Part shown: piece by piece, positions 55,590 through 64,000 of the stretch | Layout of the letters: each line of letters begins with the position of its first letter | How positions within the stretch are numbered: the first letter of the stretch is position 1 | Source of the DNA: Neobacillus niacini | Lineage (GTDB): Bacteria; Bacillota; Bacilli; Bacillales; Cytobacillaceae | Direction: 5' to 3' | DNA length: 64,000 bases | Assembly: GCF_030817595.1 (NCBI RefSeq) | Contig: NZ_JAUSZN010000001.1 | Coordinates: 4,657,501 to 4,721,500, forward strand | Notes under the pieces: model-generated | Database searches by the model: none | Seen by the model: the letters and a program-made list of their open reading frames with translations, nothing else | What the model was told of the DNA's origin: nothing | Position numbers and translations under genes: made by a program

Positions 55590-55856
55590 GGGGACGGTTC
55601 TGATGGCCTTTTAATTGGTGATAGTAGGAAATAGAGATGGATAGAGTGACAACGATGTGTATAAATGAAATTAGAATAAAGAAAGTATGGTTACATAATA
55701 GTGAGAAGCAATTTTACTATACCCTTTCGAGGTTCGAGGGAAATAAGTTTACTAGCCATGGTAGCAGCCATCACAAAATGTGGTCGGTATTGATCTTTGA
55801 ACCGTTTTTAAGATTGGGAGATACCTAACCAAAATCGAACCATAAGAACCGTCCCT
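55590..55856. repeat. MITE-like element, copy 1
   Basis: ~267 bp with terminal inverted repeats GGGACGGTTCT/AGAACCGTCCC and an internal CCATGGTAGCAGCCATCAC. Copy 2 lies at 62397-62675. Carries no gene. Confidence 0.82.
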
Positions 55857-55995
55857 GTCGCTGCTTTTTGATACACAAGGTATGATAGATATTAAAGATA
55901 ATTAATTTCCAATTTTTCCTATTGGGATTGATTCATATTGCCCGGTACTTTTTTCATGTATACTTAATCTATTAATCTAGAAAAGAGGAAAAATT

Positions 55996-56700
55996 GTGGA
56001 CAAATTATTAGTATTTTTGAAAAAGAGATGGAAATATGTATTAACGGCATTAATTGCTTTAATTATTGGAGCATCCACCGGTCCCTCGCGAGAAGAATTG
56101 GATAAGGTACACAGCAAAGTCGACTTTTTGAACAAGAAGCTATCAGCTAAAGCAGAAGCGGTAGCAAGTTTAGAATCTAGTAACAAAGAATTACAAGCGA
56201 AGGTAGATGAAGCCGCTCCATGGTTTAAAATGAAAGACGATGAGCGTAAACAAAAAGAAGCGGAAGCTAAGGCGGCCGAAGAAAAGCGTCTAGCTGAGGA
56301 AAAGGCAAAAGCGGATGCAGCAGCAGCAGCTAAGGCAGCGGCTGAAGAGGAAGCAAAAAGAGTAGCAGAAGAACAAGCAAAGAAAGGCTATGATACAGGT
56401 ATTACCTATGATCAGTTAGCAAGAACTCCTGATAGTTATATCGCTCAAAAAGTTAAATTCCGTGGCAAAGTTGTTCAGGTAATGGAAGGTGATGGTACGA
56501 CTCAAATAAGGTTAGCTGTTGGTGATGATTACGACACAATCCTGTTTGGAGAATTTGATTCTTCTATTGTCGCTTCTAGGGTTTTAGAAGATGACACCAT
56601 TACAATCATGGGAATATCAACTGGTTTACTCACATACAAATCCACAATGGGTGGAGACATATCAATACCTGGCGTGTCTATTGAAAAGATAGAACAGTAA
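55996..56700 (+). CDS. Membrane-anchored coiled-coil protein with C-terminal OB-like domain
   Basis: GTG 55996 after AAGAGGAAA. One membrane span (YVLTALIALIIGASTG, ~14-30), then an Ala/Glu/Lys-rich coiled coil (~35-130), then an ~100-residue beta domain (YDQLARTPDSYIAQKVKFRG, VVQVMEGDGTTQIRLAVGDD, DDTITIMGISTGLLTY) like OB-fold domains of tRNA_anti-like proteins. Similar proteins are often labelled toxin regulators, without good evidence. Function unknown. A hairpin follows the stop. Confidence 0.7.
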   Translation: MDKLLVFLKKRWKYVLTALIALIIGASTGPSREELDKVHSKVDFLNKKLSAKAEAVASLESSNKELQAKVDEAAPWFKMKDDERKQKEAEAKAAEEKRLAEEKAKADAAAAAKAAAEEEAKRVAEEQAKKGYDTGITYDQLARTPDSYIAQKVKFRGKVVQVMEGDGTTQIRLAVGDDYDTILFGEFDSSIVASRVLEDDTITIMGISTGLLTYKSTMGGDISIPGVSIEKIEQ

Positions 56701-56728
56701 GAATTAGTAATAGGTACTAATTCTTACT
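56699..56728 (+). terminator. Terminator-like hairpin
   Basis: AAGAATTAGTA/TACTAATTCTT with a short loop and CTTTATT. The gap to ~57150 has a second weak hairpin at 56886-56913 (GCTG/CAGC plus TTTTT) and a short unassigned frame. Confidence 0.65.
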
Positions 56729-57154
56729 TTATTAGAATGTAGTGGCCAAAAATTAAAAGCACTAGAGACATTGGAATATTATTTGTAAAAGAGTACTTAA
56801 TACTTATTAGATTGACAAAGCTAAATTAAGATTATAAACTTTGTAAAAAAAATGCACTTAAACTAACGAGTGCAAGAATTAAAGATCAGGGCTGTCGATT
56901 CGGCAGCTTTTTCTTATTGATACAGCCATTTATATCATTTTTTTGCCAAATACAATCATTCGTTTGGTTAGAAGGATTTCAGACTTAGCTGGAGAGAACA
57001 ATATTACAGATACCGCTATTTGGGGAAGCAATGGCACTAAGACGGTCCAGTTCTCCAAAACAACAAAGTATAGTGAGGGAAACATAATGGCACGTCCACA
57101 AAGAGTTTGGCTAAATAATCGTTATTATCATATCGTTGTCGGATTCACTGGGGG

Positions 57155-57523
57155 AATCACCAATTTTTATTGGGCGTTGAAGATGGATGGCAGTCACAAA
57201 AAATTGGTGGTGGAGCAGTACCTTTTAAGACAGAAAAAGGATGGATTGAAATCTATCACGGTGCAGACCACAACAATCGATATACACTAGGAGCTTTCCT
57301 ATTGGATCTTGAGAACCCTAATAAAATAGTCGCTAAAACAGCAGAGCCAATCTTAGTACCTGAAGAGATTTATGAAGTTCAGGGTTTCTTTGGTAATGTA
57401 GTGTTTACATGTGGAGTCGTGGCTGATGAAAATAATGTGAAGATCTATTACGGAGGAGCGGATCACGTCATGGCTCTAGCGGAGATTACCATTGATGAGC
57501 TGTATAGGGGCTTAGGGGTTTAG
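57155..57523 (+). pseudogene. C-terminal fragment of a GH130 phosphorylase/glycosidase
   Basis: Reads GVEDGWQSQKIGGGAVPFKT, EKGWIEIYHGAD, YTLGAFLLDLENPNKIVAKT, EPILVPEEIYE, GFFGNVVFTCGVV and IYYGGADHVMALAEI, the C-terminal third of GH130 mannosyl-phosphorylases. The N-terminal two thirds, including the catalytic Asp region, are absent, and the upstream sequence is in another frame that I cannot match. A dead fragment. Confidence 0.8.
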
Positions 57524-57574
57524 CGTGACAGTATCTTCTTGCTATGAGTTTGAAAAAGGAAGGAGTGAGATAGG

Positions 57575-58450
57575 TTGATTATCAATGTCGATTTAGTAGC
57601 AAGACTAATAAACGAACAGTTTCCAGAATGGTCTCATTTATCTATCAAACCTGTAAAAAAAGGTGGAAATGATAATAGAATATTTCATTTAGGGGATCAT
57701 TTGAGTGTCAGGTTACCTAGTGCAGCGGCCTATGCTCCACAGGTGGAAAAAGAACAAAAGTGGCTTCCCATTTTTGCTGAAAAACTTTCATTGTCAGTTT
57801 CTACTCCAATAGCAAAAGGAAATTCGAATAAAGAATATCCGTGGTCCTGGTCCATCTATAAATGGCTTAAAGGAGACCCTCTATCTCATAACAATATTGA
57901 TAACCTTAATCATCTAGCAAAAGACTTGGGGTTATTTTTAAAAGAGTTACAAGCCATTGATGCTAGTGGAGGTCCATTAGCTGGTCAGCATAATTTTTAT
58001 AGAGGCGGTTCATTATCTATATACAATGAAGAATCTAGAAATGCTATTGAAAACAACAGTGACACTTTTGATGGTGGTCTGCTAAGTGAAATCTGGAGCT
58101 TAGCTTTAGATTCTGAATGGGAGGCAGAGCCTGTATGGGTACACGGTGATATAGCAACAGGGAATTTGTTAGTGAAGGATGGAAAGCTCTGTGCCGTTAT
58201 TGACTTTGGAATAGTAGGAGTAGGAGATCCTTCTTGTGATGCTGCAATAGCTTAGAATTTCTTTGACGATACCAGTAGAGAAGTATTTAAGAATGAATTA
58301 AAGTTTAACGAAGGAACCTGGAATAGAGCACGAGGATGGGCTCTGTGGAAGGCATTAATCACATATGACTCTTACAAAAATTTTGATAAAGTAAGAGCGG
58401 AAGAAGCATCTACTACTATTTGGACTATAATCGAAGATTACAAAAACTAA
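57575..58450 (+). pseudogene. Aminoglycoside phosphotransferase family gene with an amber codon
   Basis: TTG 57575 after AAGGAGTGAG. APH/choline-kinase fold: ATP-loop side VKKGGNDNRIFHLG, the Brenner motif VWVHGDIATGNLLV with catalytic Asp, and VIDFGIVGVGDPSCDAA. At 58253-58255 TAG interrupts I-A-[W]-N-F-F-D; beyond it the same frame reads cleanly to a stop at 58450 with WALWKALITY and WTIIEDYKN. Full length would be ~291 residues. One TGG to TAG change explains it. Substrate unknown. Confidence 0.85.
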
Positions 58451-58475
58451 TCAAACGATTGATTAGTTTTTTCTT
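58446..58475 (+). terminator. Rho-independent terminator (repeat-derived)
   Basis: AAACTAATCAA/TTGATTAGTTT with loop ACGA and T tract. The stem is the same palindrome that closes the dispersed repeats. Confidence 0.85.
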
Positions 58476-58515
58476 TTCTTTAAAAGTAAAAAAATCTCCT
58501 GGTAGAACACATTCT

Positions 58516-58599
58516 TCGACAGGTTTCTTCTAATGAAGAGGATGGGATCGTTTTAACCAAAGGGCTTTCAGCACTTTTAATCAAATGATTGGTTAGTTG
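58516..58599 (+). repeat. Dispersed intergenic repeat, copy C
   Basis: TCGACAGG...AAAGGGCTTT...TTTTAATCAAATGATTGGTTAGTTG. A further AATCAATCATTTGATTA lies at ~58612-58628. The gap 58476-58972 holds no gene. Confidence 0.7.
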
Positions 58600-58731
58600 A
58601 GTAAAGTGTTAATCAATCATTTGATTAAAAAAGCTGTATTTTCTTTTATTTAGGGCTTTCATCCATTTTAAATGTGAAAATGATGCATTGGAAGTTAGCG
58701 CAAACTAAAAATTTTGATATTATCTACATTA

Positions 58732-58765
58732 AAAAGGCTGCATATCTAGAAAGATTCTGCAGCCT
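58732..58765. terminator. Orphan hairpin
   Basis: AGGCTGCA/TGCAGCCT arms, preceded by AAAA and followed by ATTTAG. No gene feeds it; may be a terminator of a lost gene. Confidence 0.4.
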
Positions 58766-58972
58766 ATTTAGTTCATGATAGGAATAACTTCTAAAAGAAC
58801 CCAATGGCTTCCAGGGCAACAATCTCTTATGAACCATAGGTTACAAAGTATATAAAATGTAATATTTTGATATTTTTCTGAGGCAAACGAAATTAGGCAT
58901 AATGGACTAACCGGCATAATATATTAAACTCGTATGGTTTAAACTAGTCTTTTTGATGAAGGGAGAAATGGG

Positions 58973-61117
58973 ATGAGGAAGAAGATTTCGGCTTTAGTTG
59001 TGAGTATGGGGTTATTATTTGCGAGCATTCCTGCGCTTGCAGCCCCCAATCAATCTGATGGGGGAAAGGTAAATTTCAAAAAGGCAACAGAAAAGGTTAA
59101 TCCGGTTATTCAAATTGATAAGCAGAGCCAAACGAGCAAGAAAGCGGCAACGTTTAAAAACGAAGCTGCGAAAAAACATAAACCAGGCGAAGTAATCGTC
59201 AAGTTTAAAAATACTTATTCGACTGAAAGTTTAGGAGTTTTACAGACGAAATTCGGTTTAAAGACGAACAAGAATTTAAATAAGACAGATACAAAACTCC
59301 TCAGCTTCAATGCAAAAATTCCGATCGAAGAAGTTTTAAAATCTTTAAATGAATCACCATTGGTAGAGTATGCAGAGCCGAACTATCTTGTGAAACCGGA
59401 TACTGTATCCGATCCGATGTTCGTGCAATTATGGGGAATGAAAAACACCGGGCAGCCAATATTTGGAGTTCCTGGTAAAGCGGGCATCGATATTGGCGCG
59501 GAATCTGCATGGGCAGTGACAAAGGGTAGTACGAGTCTAATCATAGGCGTCATCGATACCGGAGTGGATATCAATCATCCCGATCTGAAAGCTCAGATTT
59601 GGAAGAATCCTGGCGAGGTTGCAGGTGACGGCATTGACAATGATAAGAATGGTTATATAGATGATGTAAACGGCTGGGATTTTTATAATGTGGATAACTC
59701 TGTTTACGACTATGCTGACGGGGATGAACATGGCACGCACGTTGCGGGTACAATTGCAGGAACGGCCAATACCATAGGAGTTATTGGGGTGGCACCAAAT
59801 GTAAAGGTCATGCCGCTAAAATTCCTTGGTCCTGACGGGGGATATACGTCAGATGCAATCTTGGCAGTCAATTACGCTAAGGCAAAAGGTGTAAAGATTA
59901 CTAACAACTCATGGGGCGGAGGAGGCTTCAGCCAAGCACTGTACGATGCGATTAAAGGTTCCAACTCCCTCTTTTTAGCAGCAGCCGGAAATGATGGAAC
60001 TAACAATGATTCATCGCCTCATTATCCATCTAACTTTGATTTGTCGAATATTTTATCAGTAGCAGCTATTGAAAACACTGGTAACCTGGCGTCTTTCTCC
60101 AACTATGGCGTCACTTCTGTCGATATTGCAGCACCTGGTCAGGATATTTTAAGTACAGTACCTGCCTTTACACCAGGAGATTATTCCAGTGCCTATGACT
60201 ATTTCAGTGGAACATCTATGGCAACTCCTATGGTTACAGGGGCAGCAGCCTTGTTCCTTAGCAAGAATCCATCAGCTGCTCCATTAACCATAAAGGATGC
60301 CATTTTGAAAAATGCAACACCTCTTTCTTCCTTAAATGGGGCAGTTTTATCGGGTAGTATGTTAAGAGCTGACAAGGTCGTGAATTTTCAACCGGATAAT
60401 GATATTCCAGGCCTGCCATTTACAGGTACAAGTGTAACAAATACGGTAAGTGCTACAAGTGATTTAGATGATGTATTCTCCTTAAATCTTCTAAAAGGAG
60501 AAAAAATAACGGTAACTTTAACGGGAGCAGCTGGAAGCGATTTTGATCTTTACCTTTACAACAGCAGCGCAACAACAGTAAAAAGCAGCGCAGGTATTGT
60601 CGCTTATTCTGAAAAGGCCGCGACATCCAGTGAGACCTTTACGTACATCGCTCCAGCAGATGGCACATATTATTTGGATGTATACGCCTATAAGGGTTCT
60701 GGCAGCTACACAGCAACAGTAAAAGCCGGTGCAACAGCTGGAACATATGAAAATACGGCTAAAGAAATCGGATATCTTCCTACATGGGGTACATCGTCTA
60801 ATACAAATGTATCTGGTGGATCTTTTGCTTTCACAAATACAGCAGGGGCTAAGGCTCAATTTGTGTTTAATGGTACAGGGGTAACGGTAACAGGTCTCAA
60901 GTATGCCACCCAGGGAATCGTGAAAGTAACAGTGGACGGCGTAAGTAGCCTAGTGAACCTAAATTCTGCAACCACACTGTATAAGCAGCAGTACTATACA
61001 AAAACAGGTCTCACCACAGGAAGGCACGTTCTAACGATTGAATGGACAGGAAAAGCTCCGGTTGGTGTGAAAAAGACGGCAACTGCAGTGAATGTCGATA
61101 CCATTATAGTAAAGTAA
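58973..61117 (+). CDS. Secreted subtilisin-like serine protease (S8) with C-terminal PPC and beta domains
   Basis: Signal peptide 1-23 (ends ALA-AP). Propeptide I9-like (~70-140: PGEVIVKFKNTYS..VEYAEPNYLV). Catalytic domain ~150-470 with D195 (IGVIDTGVD), H253 (DEHGTHVAGT), oxyanion Asn in AAAGNDG and S415 (GTSMATPM). PPC domain ~485-585 (FDLYLYNSS..GTYYLDVYAYKG). A last ~120-residue domain with GYLPTWGTSSNTNVSGG resembles carbohydrate-binding modules. 714 residues. AAGGGAGA before ATG 58973. Extracellular protein degradation; wall or glycan attachment by the C-terminus is inference. Confidence 0.92.
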   Translation: MRKKISALVVSMGLLFASIPALAAPNQSDGGKVNFKKATEKVNPVIQIDKQSQTSKKAATFKNEAAKKHKPGEVIVKFKNTYSTESLGVLQTKFGLKTNKNLNKTDTKLLSFNAKIPIEEVLKSLNESPLVEYAEPNYLVKPDTVSDPMFVQLWGMKNTGQPIFGVPGKAGIDIGAESAWAVTKGSTSLIIGVIDTGVDINHPDLKAQIWKNPGEVAGDGIDNDKNGYIDDVNGWDFYNVDNSVYDYADGDEHGTHVAGTIAGTANTIGVIGVAPNVKVMPLKFLGPDGGYTSDAILAVNYAKAKGVKITNNSWGGGGFSQALYDAIKGSNSLFLAAAGNDGTNNDSSPHYPSNFDLSNILSVAAIENTGNLASFSNYGVTSVDIAAPGQDILSTVPAFTPGDYSSAYDYFSGTSMATPMVTGAAALFLSKNPSAAPLTIKDAILKNATPLSSLNGAVLSGSMLRADKVVNFQPDNDIPGLPFTGTSVTNTVSATSDLDDVFSLNLLKGEKITVTLTGAAGSDFDLYLYNSSATTVKSSAGIVAYSEKAATSSETFTYIAPADGTYYLDVYAYKGSGSYTATVKAGATAGTYENTAKEIGYLPTWGTSSNTNVSGGSFAFTNTAGAKAQFVFNGTGVTVTGLKYATQGIVKVTVDGVSSLVNLNSATTLYKQQYYTKTGLTTGRHVLTIEWTGKAPVGVKKTATAVNVDTIIVK

Positions 61118-61152
61118 TTTTTAATTGCATGGCAGAGACTTTAACTAACGAG

Positions 61153-61181
61153 AGACCGGGCCGTTTTTGCCCGGTTTTTCT
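61153..61181 (+). terminator. Rho-independent terminator
   Basis: ACCGGGC/GCCCGGT with loop CGTTTTT and five T, ~36 bp after the protease stop. Confidence 0.9.
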
Positions 61182-61225
61182 ATGAAAAAATAAAAAATAT
61201 AAAATTAGCAGTATTATGACTGAGA

Positions 61226-61256
61226 ACACCCTTGAAAATCAAGGGTGCTTTTTCAT
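61226..61256 (+). terminator. Second Rho-independent terminator
   Basis: ACACCCTTGA/TCAAGGGTGC stem with AAA loop and five T. Confidence 0.85.
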
Positions 61257-61427
61257 GACATTTCACGCACTTCTTGGGTGAAGAAACTCCTAGCAGGCGG
61301 AAGGTTCTTAACCAAATTAATCAATCATTTAATTAGTTTACAGTTTGTCTAAGGGAGTCTATTAGTGAAAAAATATAGTATTTGGTGAAAGTGTATGTAA
61401 CTTGGCCGCAGATAAGTGAATATGTCT

Positions 61428-61510
61428 TCGACAATAAATTTCCCGGAAAACAATTTAAAGTTCGTTTCTCAAAAGGGTTTAGGAGAGATTTAATTAAACG
61501 ATTAGTTAAG
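61428..61510 (+). repeat. Dispersed intergenic repeat, copy D
   Basis: TCGACAATAAATT...AAAGTTCGTTTCTCAAAAGGG...TTTAATTAAACGATTAGTTAAGG. The gap from 61257 to 62690 has no gene, only copies D-F, a MITE and a GGGGTCAGACCC-type palindrome near 61725. Confidence 0.75.
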
Positions 61511-61920
61511 GCGGTTCTTGTCGATTATTCTGTTCAATTAACAAATTTTAAGAATTGGTAAAAAGATACTTTTGACAATTATCACGAGTAACTATTAAAG
61601 AAAATCCTTACTGTAGTTGATTTTATCCCCAAACTAAGCAAACGATTGAATAAACTGATTCATGTCATTCCACGTTTACTATTGTAATTATCTGTAAGCC
61701 TAAAATAATCCCCACCAGGCCAGTGGGGTCAGACCCTACTCAATTAAAGATTAAAGTGCTAATGTATAAACGCAATGTAAGTGTCAACTGCTGCCGCAAG
61801 GTAAAGTACTTTTTGTCTATAGTTCTAGGACAAACATTTGAAGGGAACCCGTCTTAACTTTGGATTATCATATTTGTTATATTGCTTTGATGTTTATTAG
61901 AAAATTCGAGACGCTTTCCC

Positions 61921-62001
61921 TCGAAAATGAATATTCTTGAAAACAGGAAAAAGTTCGTTTTCCAAAAGGGTTTGAACCACTTTTAATCAAACGATTAGTT
62001 G
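61921..62001 (+). repeat. Dispersed intergenic repeat, copy E
   Basis: TCGAAAATGAATATTCTTG...AAAAAGTTCGTTTTCCAAAA...TTTTAATCAAACGATTAGTTGG. Confidence 0.75.
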
Positions 62002-62093
62002 GTATTACACCTTGTTTTTATTTGTAAGAACTTGTATTTTGCTAGTTTCTATTGTCAGTTTTGAAGATAATACCTAAGAATTAACACTATTAT

Positions 62094-62179
62094 ACGACAA
62101 TAAATTCTCTTGAAAAGCGACAAAAATCCGTTTGCTAAAAGGGCTTATGCGTAATTTAAATAATCGATTAAATAGTTGA
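62094..62179 (+). repeat. Dispersed intergenic repeat, copy F
   Basis: ACGACAATAAATTCTCTTG...AAAATCCGTTTGCTAAAAGGG...AATAATCGATTAAATAGTTG. The most diverged palindrome of the set. Confidence 0.7.
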
Positions 62180-62396
62180 ATTGGTTTCAATCAATCATTT
62201 GATTAGAATAGCTTTAAATACTGCAACGCCTAAGTTTAATCCTCTTTTTAGGAAGGATTTCGTCGAGAAGAGGATCTAGTAAAAATGGAGGCTTAATATA
62301 TAAATACCCGTCACTATTTAACCTTGGATTTCTCTTTTTTTTGTTTGGAGTTTTCAACAGTATGATGAAAAATAAGAGAGATAAAAGAAGGACTAT

Positions 62397-62675
62397 GGGG
62401 ACGGTTCTGATAGCTTTTGTAATTGATGGCATGAGAAAATAGAGATGGACACCTACATAGTAAGTGACACCAATGTGTTTAAATGAAACTAGAATACAGA
62501 TAAATATGGTTACATAATAGTGAGAAGTAATTTTATTATACCTCTTTGAGGTTCGCAGAAAATAAGTTTATTAGCCATGGTAGCAGCCATCACAAAATAT
62601 GGTCGGTAATGATTACTGAACTATTTTAAGATTTGGAGAGATACCTAACCATAATTAACCATGAGAACCGTCCCT
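62397..62675. repeat. MITE-like element, copy 2
   Basis: Same terminal repeats (GGGACGGTTCT/AGAACCGTCCC) and internal sequence as 55590-55856, with scattered differences and a ~12-bp length change. Confidence 0.82.
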
Positions 62676-62690
62676 GCGGCATACACAATA

Positions 62691-62733
62691 AAAGGGCCAT
62701 TCCTGCTCATTTTCGTAGCGGGAATGGCTCTTC
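62691..62733 (-). terminator. Rho-independent terminator of LysM/SH3 gene
   Basis: AGAGCCATTCCCGCT/AGCAGGAATGGCCCT on the minus strand, followed by TTTTATTG. Confidence 0.75.
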
Positions 62734-62854
62734 TATTGTAAGTTCTATTAAAAGGAACAATCATTTATGGATGGGCTCATCTGTCTTTTTTCTGCTTTTG
62801 ATAAACCTTTGCCGGCCGTTCAAAAGACCTGAATAAGATTCGTTCGCATGATTC

Positions 62855-64000
62855 CTAATGAATAGAAAGGAGGATCATTTTCTGACCTCTTTTTGCTTCG
62901 AGAGTTAGGGTTACTTTTTCTCCTTGATGGACGAATAGTTCGCTTATCATGTTGCCTGCTGCCTTTGCGGTGTACAAGCTGCCGTTCGACGTGATAAATC
63001 GGAAGGTTCCATTCAGTTCGACACCTCCAATGTTAGCTGTCACCATTATTTGATTTGCAGTAGATACTGTTGTAGCAGGGACTTTGATTTTTTGTCCAAT
63101 TTTTAGCCGGGTTGGGTCCAAGGCTGGATTGAGTGCTTGTATGGTTGAGGCAGGGACCCCTAAGGCTTTGCCGATTTTTGTAAAGGTATCACCGCTTTTA
63201 ATCACATACACAGATGAATCAACTGTTGAGCTGTTGTTGTTACTAGACTCATTTGGTGCAGGTGCAGGAGCGGGCTGTTTTTTCGTTAAAAAGGTTTCAC
63301 TCACAGTTGCAGCAGGGACTTTGATTTTTTGTCCAATTTTTAGCCGGGTTGGATTCAAGTCTGGATTGAGTGCTTGTATGGTTGAGGCAGGGGCCCCTAA
63401 GGCTTTGCCGATTTTTGTAAAGGTATCACCGCTTTTAATCACATACACAGATGAATCAACTGTTGAGCTGCTGTTGTTACTAGACTCATTTGGTGCAGGA
63501 GCTGCCTGTTTTTTCGTTAAAAAGGTTTCACTCACATACGCTGTTTTGCCATGGAATTGAATCTTGGCCCACCCGTTTGAACTAGAGGTTACAGTTACAA
63601 GATCATCTAATTTTAACGAACCTAGGACAGCGCTACTGGTAGTAGCAGCTGCACGAACTCTTAAAGTTGATGCCGTTACATACATGGTTTTCGTTTGAGC
63701 TTCGACTGTAGATGTGCCTGCTTGTGCAGGTGCTTTTGTGAGGTAGTCAGCGCTGACGAAACAAACCCGCCCTTTTATCAGAATGCCAGCCCAACCATCT
63801 TCGATAAATGCAACCTTCACGATATTTCCTTTTTTATAGGTTCCAATTATACTGCTTTCCGTGCTTGGCTGTGTGCGGATATTTAGTGTGGTAGCGGTCA
63901 CCGTTCTATCATCTACTTTTGGTAAAAGAATTTTTTTGCCGTCAATGGAAGTCAGTCCATTGGCCTCTAATATTTCTTGGGCTGTGACACCATGCTGCAT
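62855..64000 (-). CDS. Wall-associated SH3b/LysM protein, 5' end outside window
   Basis: The frame is open to the last base, so the N-terminus is beyond the window; the visible start looks like the end of a LysM (QEILEANGL..GKKILLPK). Then two bacterial SH3 domains (~32-90: TLNIRTQPSTESSIIGTYKK; ~105-165: TLRVRAAATTSSAVLGSLKL), two LysM domains (YVIKSGDTFTKIGKALG..IQALNP..LKIGQKIKVP, twice) and a final ~60-residue beta segment. LysM binds peptidoglycan glycan strands. No catalytic domain is visible; one may lie upstream. Confidence 0.88.
   Translation of the reverse strand: MQHGVTAQEILEANGLTSIDGKKILLPKVDDRTVTATTLNIRTQPSTESSIIGTYKKGNIVKVAFIEDGWAGILIKGRVCFVSADYLTKAPAQAGTSTVEAQTKTMYVTASTLRVRAAATTSSAVLGSLKLDDLVTVTSSSNGWAKIQFHGKTAYVSETFLTKKQAAPAPNESSNNSSSTVDSSVYVIKSGDTFTKIGKALGAPASTIQALNPDLNPTRLKIGQKIKVPAATVSETFLTKKQPAPAPAPNESSNNNSSTVDSSVYVIKSGDTFTKIGKALGVPASTIQALNPALDPTRLKIGQKIKVPATTVSTANQIMVTANIGGVELNGTFRFITSNGSLYTAKAAGNMISELFVHQGEKVTLTLEAKRGQKMILLSIH
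63065..63535 (-). repeat. Tandem ~240-bp repeat encoding LysM plus linker
   Basis: Two direct copies (about 63065-63297 and 63310-63535) are nearly identical, including the LysM and the Ser/Asn linker plus the duplicated ETFLTKKQ junction; one has an extra PAPA unit. Confidence 0.85.

Noticed and set aside
55637..55828. 63-codon frame inside MITE copy 1
   Set aside because: Not kept in MITE copy 2, so not coding.
15470..62179. CRISPR array from the repeated palindromes
   Set aside because: Copies are kilobases apart or irregularly spaced, and no cas genes are visible.
62214..62432. 72-codon minus-strand frame with a membrane-like stretch
   Set aside because: Begins inside the MITE-like element and has no ribosome site; likely chance.

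Overview
The window is low-GC Firmicute DNA. Strong Shine-Dalgarno sites, frequent TTG/GTG starts, teichoic-type TagG/TagH exporter proteins, LCP and LytB-like wall proteins, BY-kinase EPS genes, a ComK family gene and an EAR-type antitermination RNA all point to a Bacillaceae chromosome (Bacillus/Neobacillus-like). This placement is inferred from gene content only. The window is a cell-surface polysaccharide island followed by a repeat-rich accessory region.

Region 1 (1-12.5 kb) is one tightly packed plus-strand operon for an ABC-exported wall glycan. It holds a 5'-cut GT4 glycosyltransferase, an FkbM methyltransferase fused to a very long coiled coil, a CgeB-like glycosyltransferase, a second GT4, a DUF6270 protein, UDP-ManNAc dehydrogenase, TagG-like permease, TagH-like ATPase with a surface domain, and UDP-GlcNAc 2-epimerase broken by a 4-bp tandem duplication. 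A terminator closes it. The methyltransferase-plus-coiled-coil beside an ABC exporter recalls the WbdD chain-terminator/ruler of Gram-negative O-antigen systems.

Region 2 (12.6-22 kb) carries a membrane-anchored beta-helix protein, a decayed LCP gene, a SpoIID/LytB-like protein with four C-terminal repeats, an IS150-group element, an intact LCP (wall-polymer ligase) gene, two tiny ORFs and an SGNH hydrolase. Region 3 (22-26.4 kb) has two paralogous LytTR response regulators flanking a hybrid histidine kinase. Their possible operators resemble sequence ahead of the EPS operon.

Region 4 (26.8-43.1 kb) is a Wzy-type EPS/capsule operon: Wzz-like modulator, BY-kinase, CpsB phosphatase, EAR RNA plus an intrinsic terminator, galU, priming sugar transferase, several glycosyltransferases, a fused SDR-cytidylyltransferase next to LicD, a Wzy-like polymerase, and the dTDP-rhamnose genes, with rfbA and rfbD frameshifted. 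Gene scraps lie at three internal junctions, and no Wzx flippase is visible.

Region 5 (43.3-64 kb) holds VanZ, an IS21 relic, an aldose epimerase, an IS3 element and its truncated second copy, two XRE regulators, a ComK paralog, a small sigma factor and its partial duplicate, a tail-spike-like beta-helix protein with an acetyltransferase, two broken genes (GH130 and aminoglycoside-phosphotransferase-like), a secreted S8 protease, and a LysM/SH3 wall protein cut by the window end. The gaps contain six copies of an ~83-bp dispersed repeat and two copies of a ~270-bp MITE-like element. I saw no tRNA, rRNA or CRISPR array.
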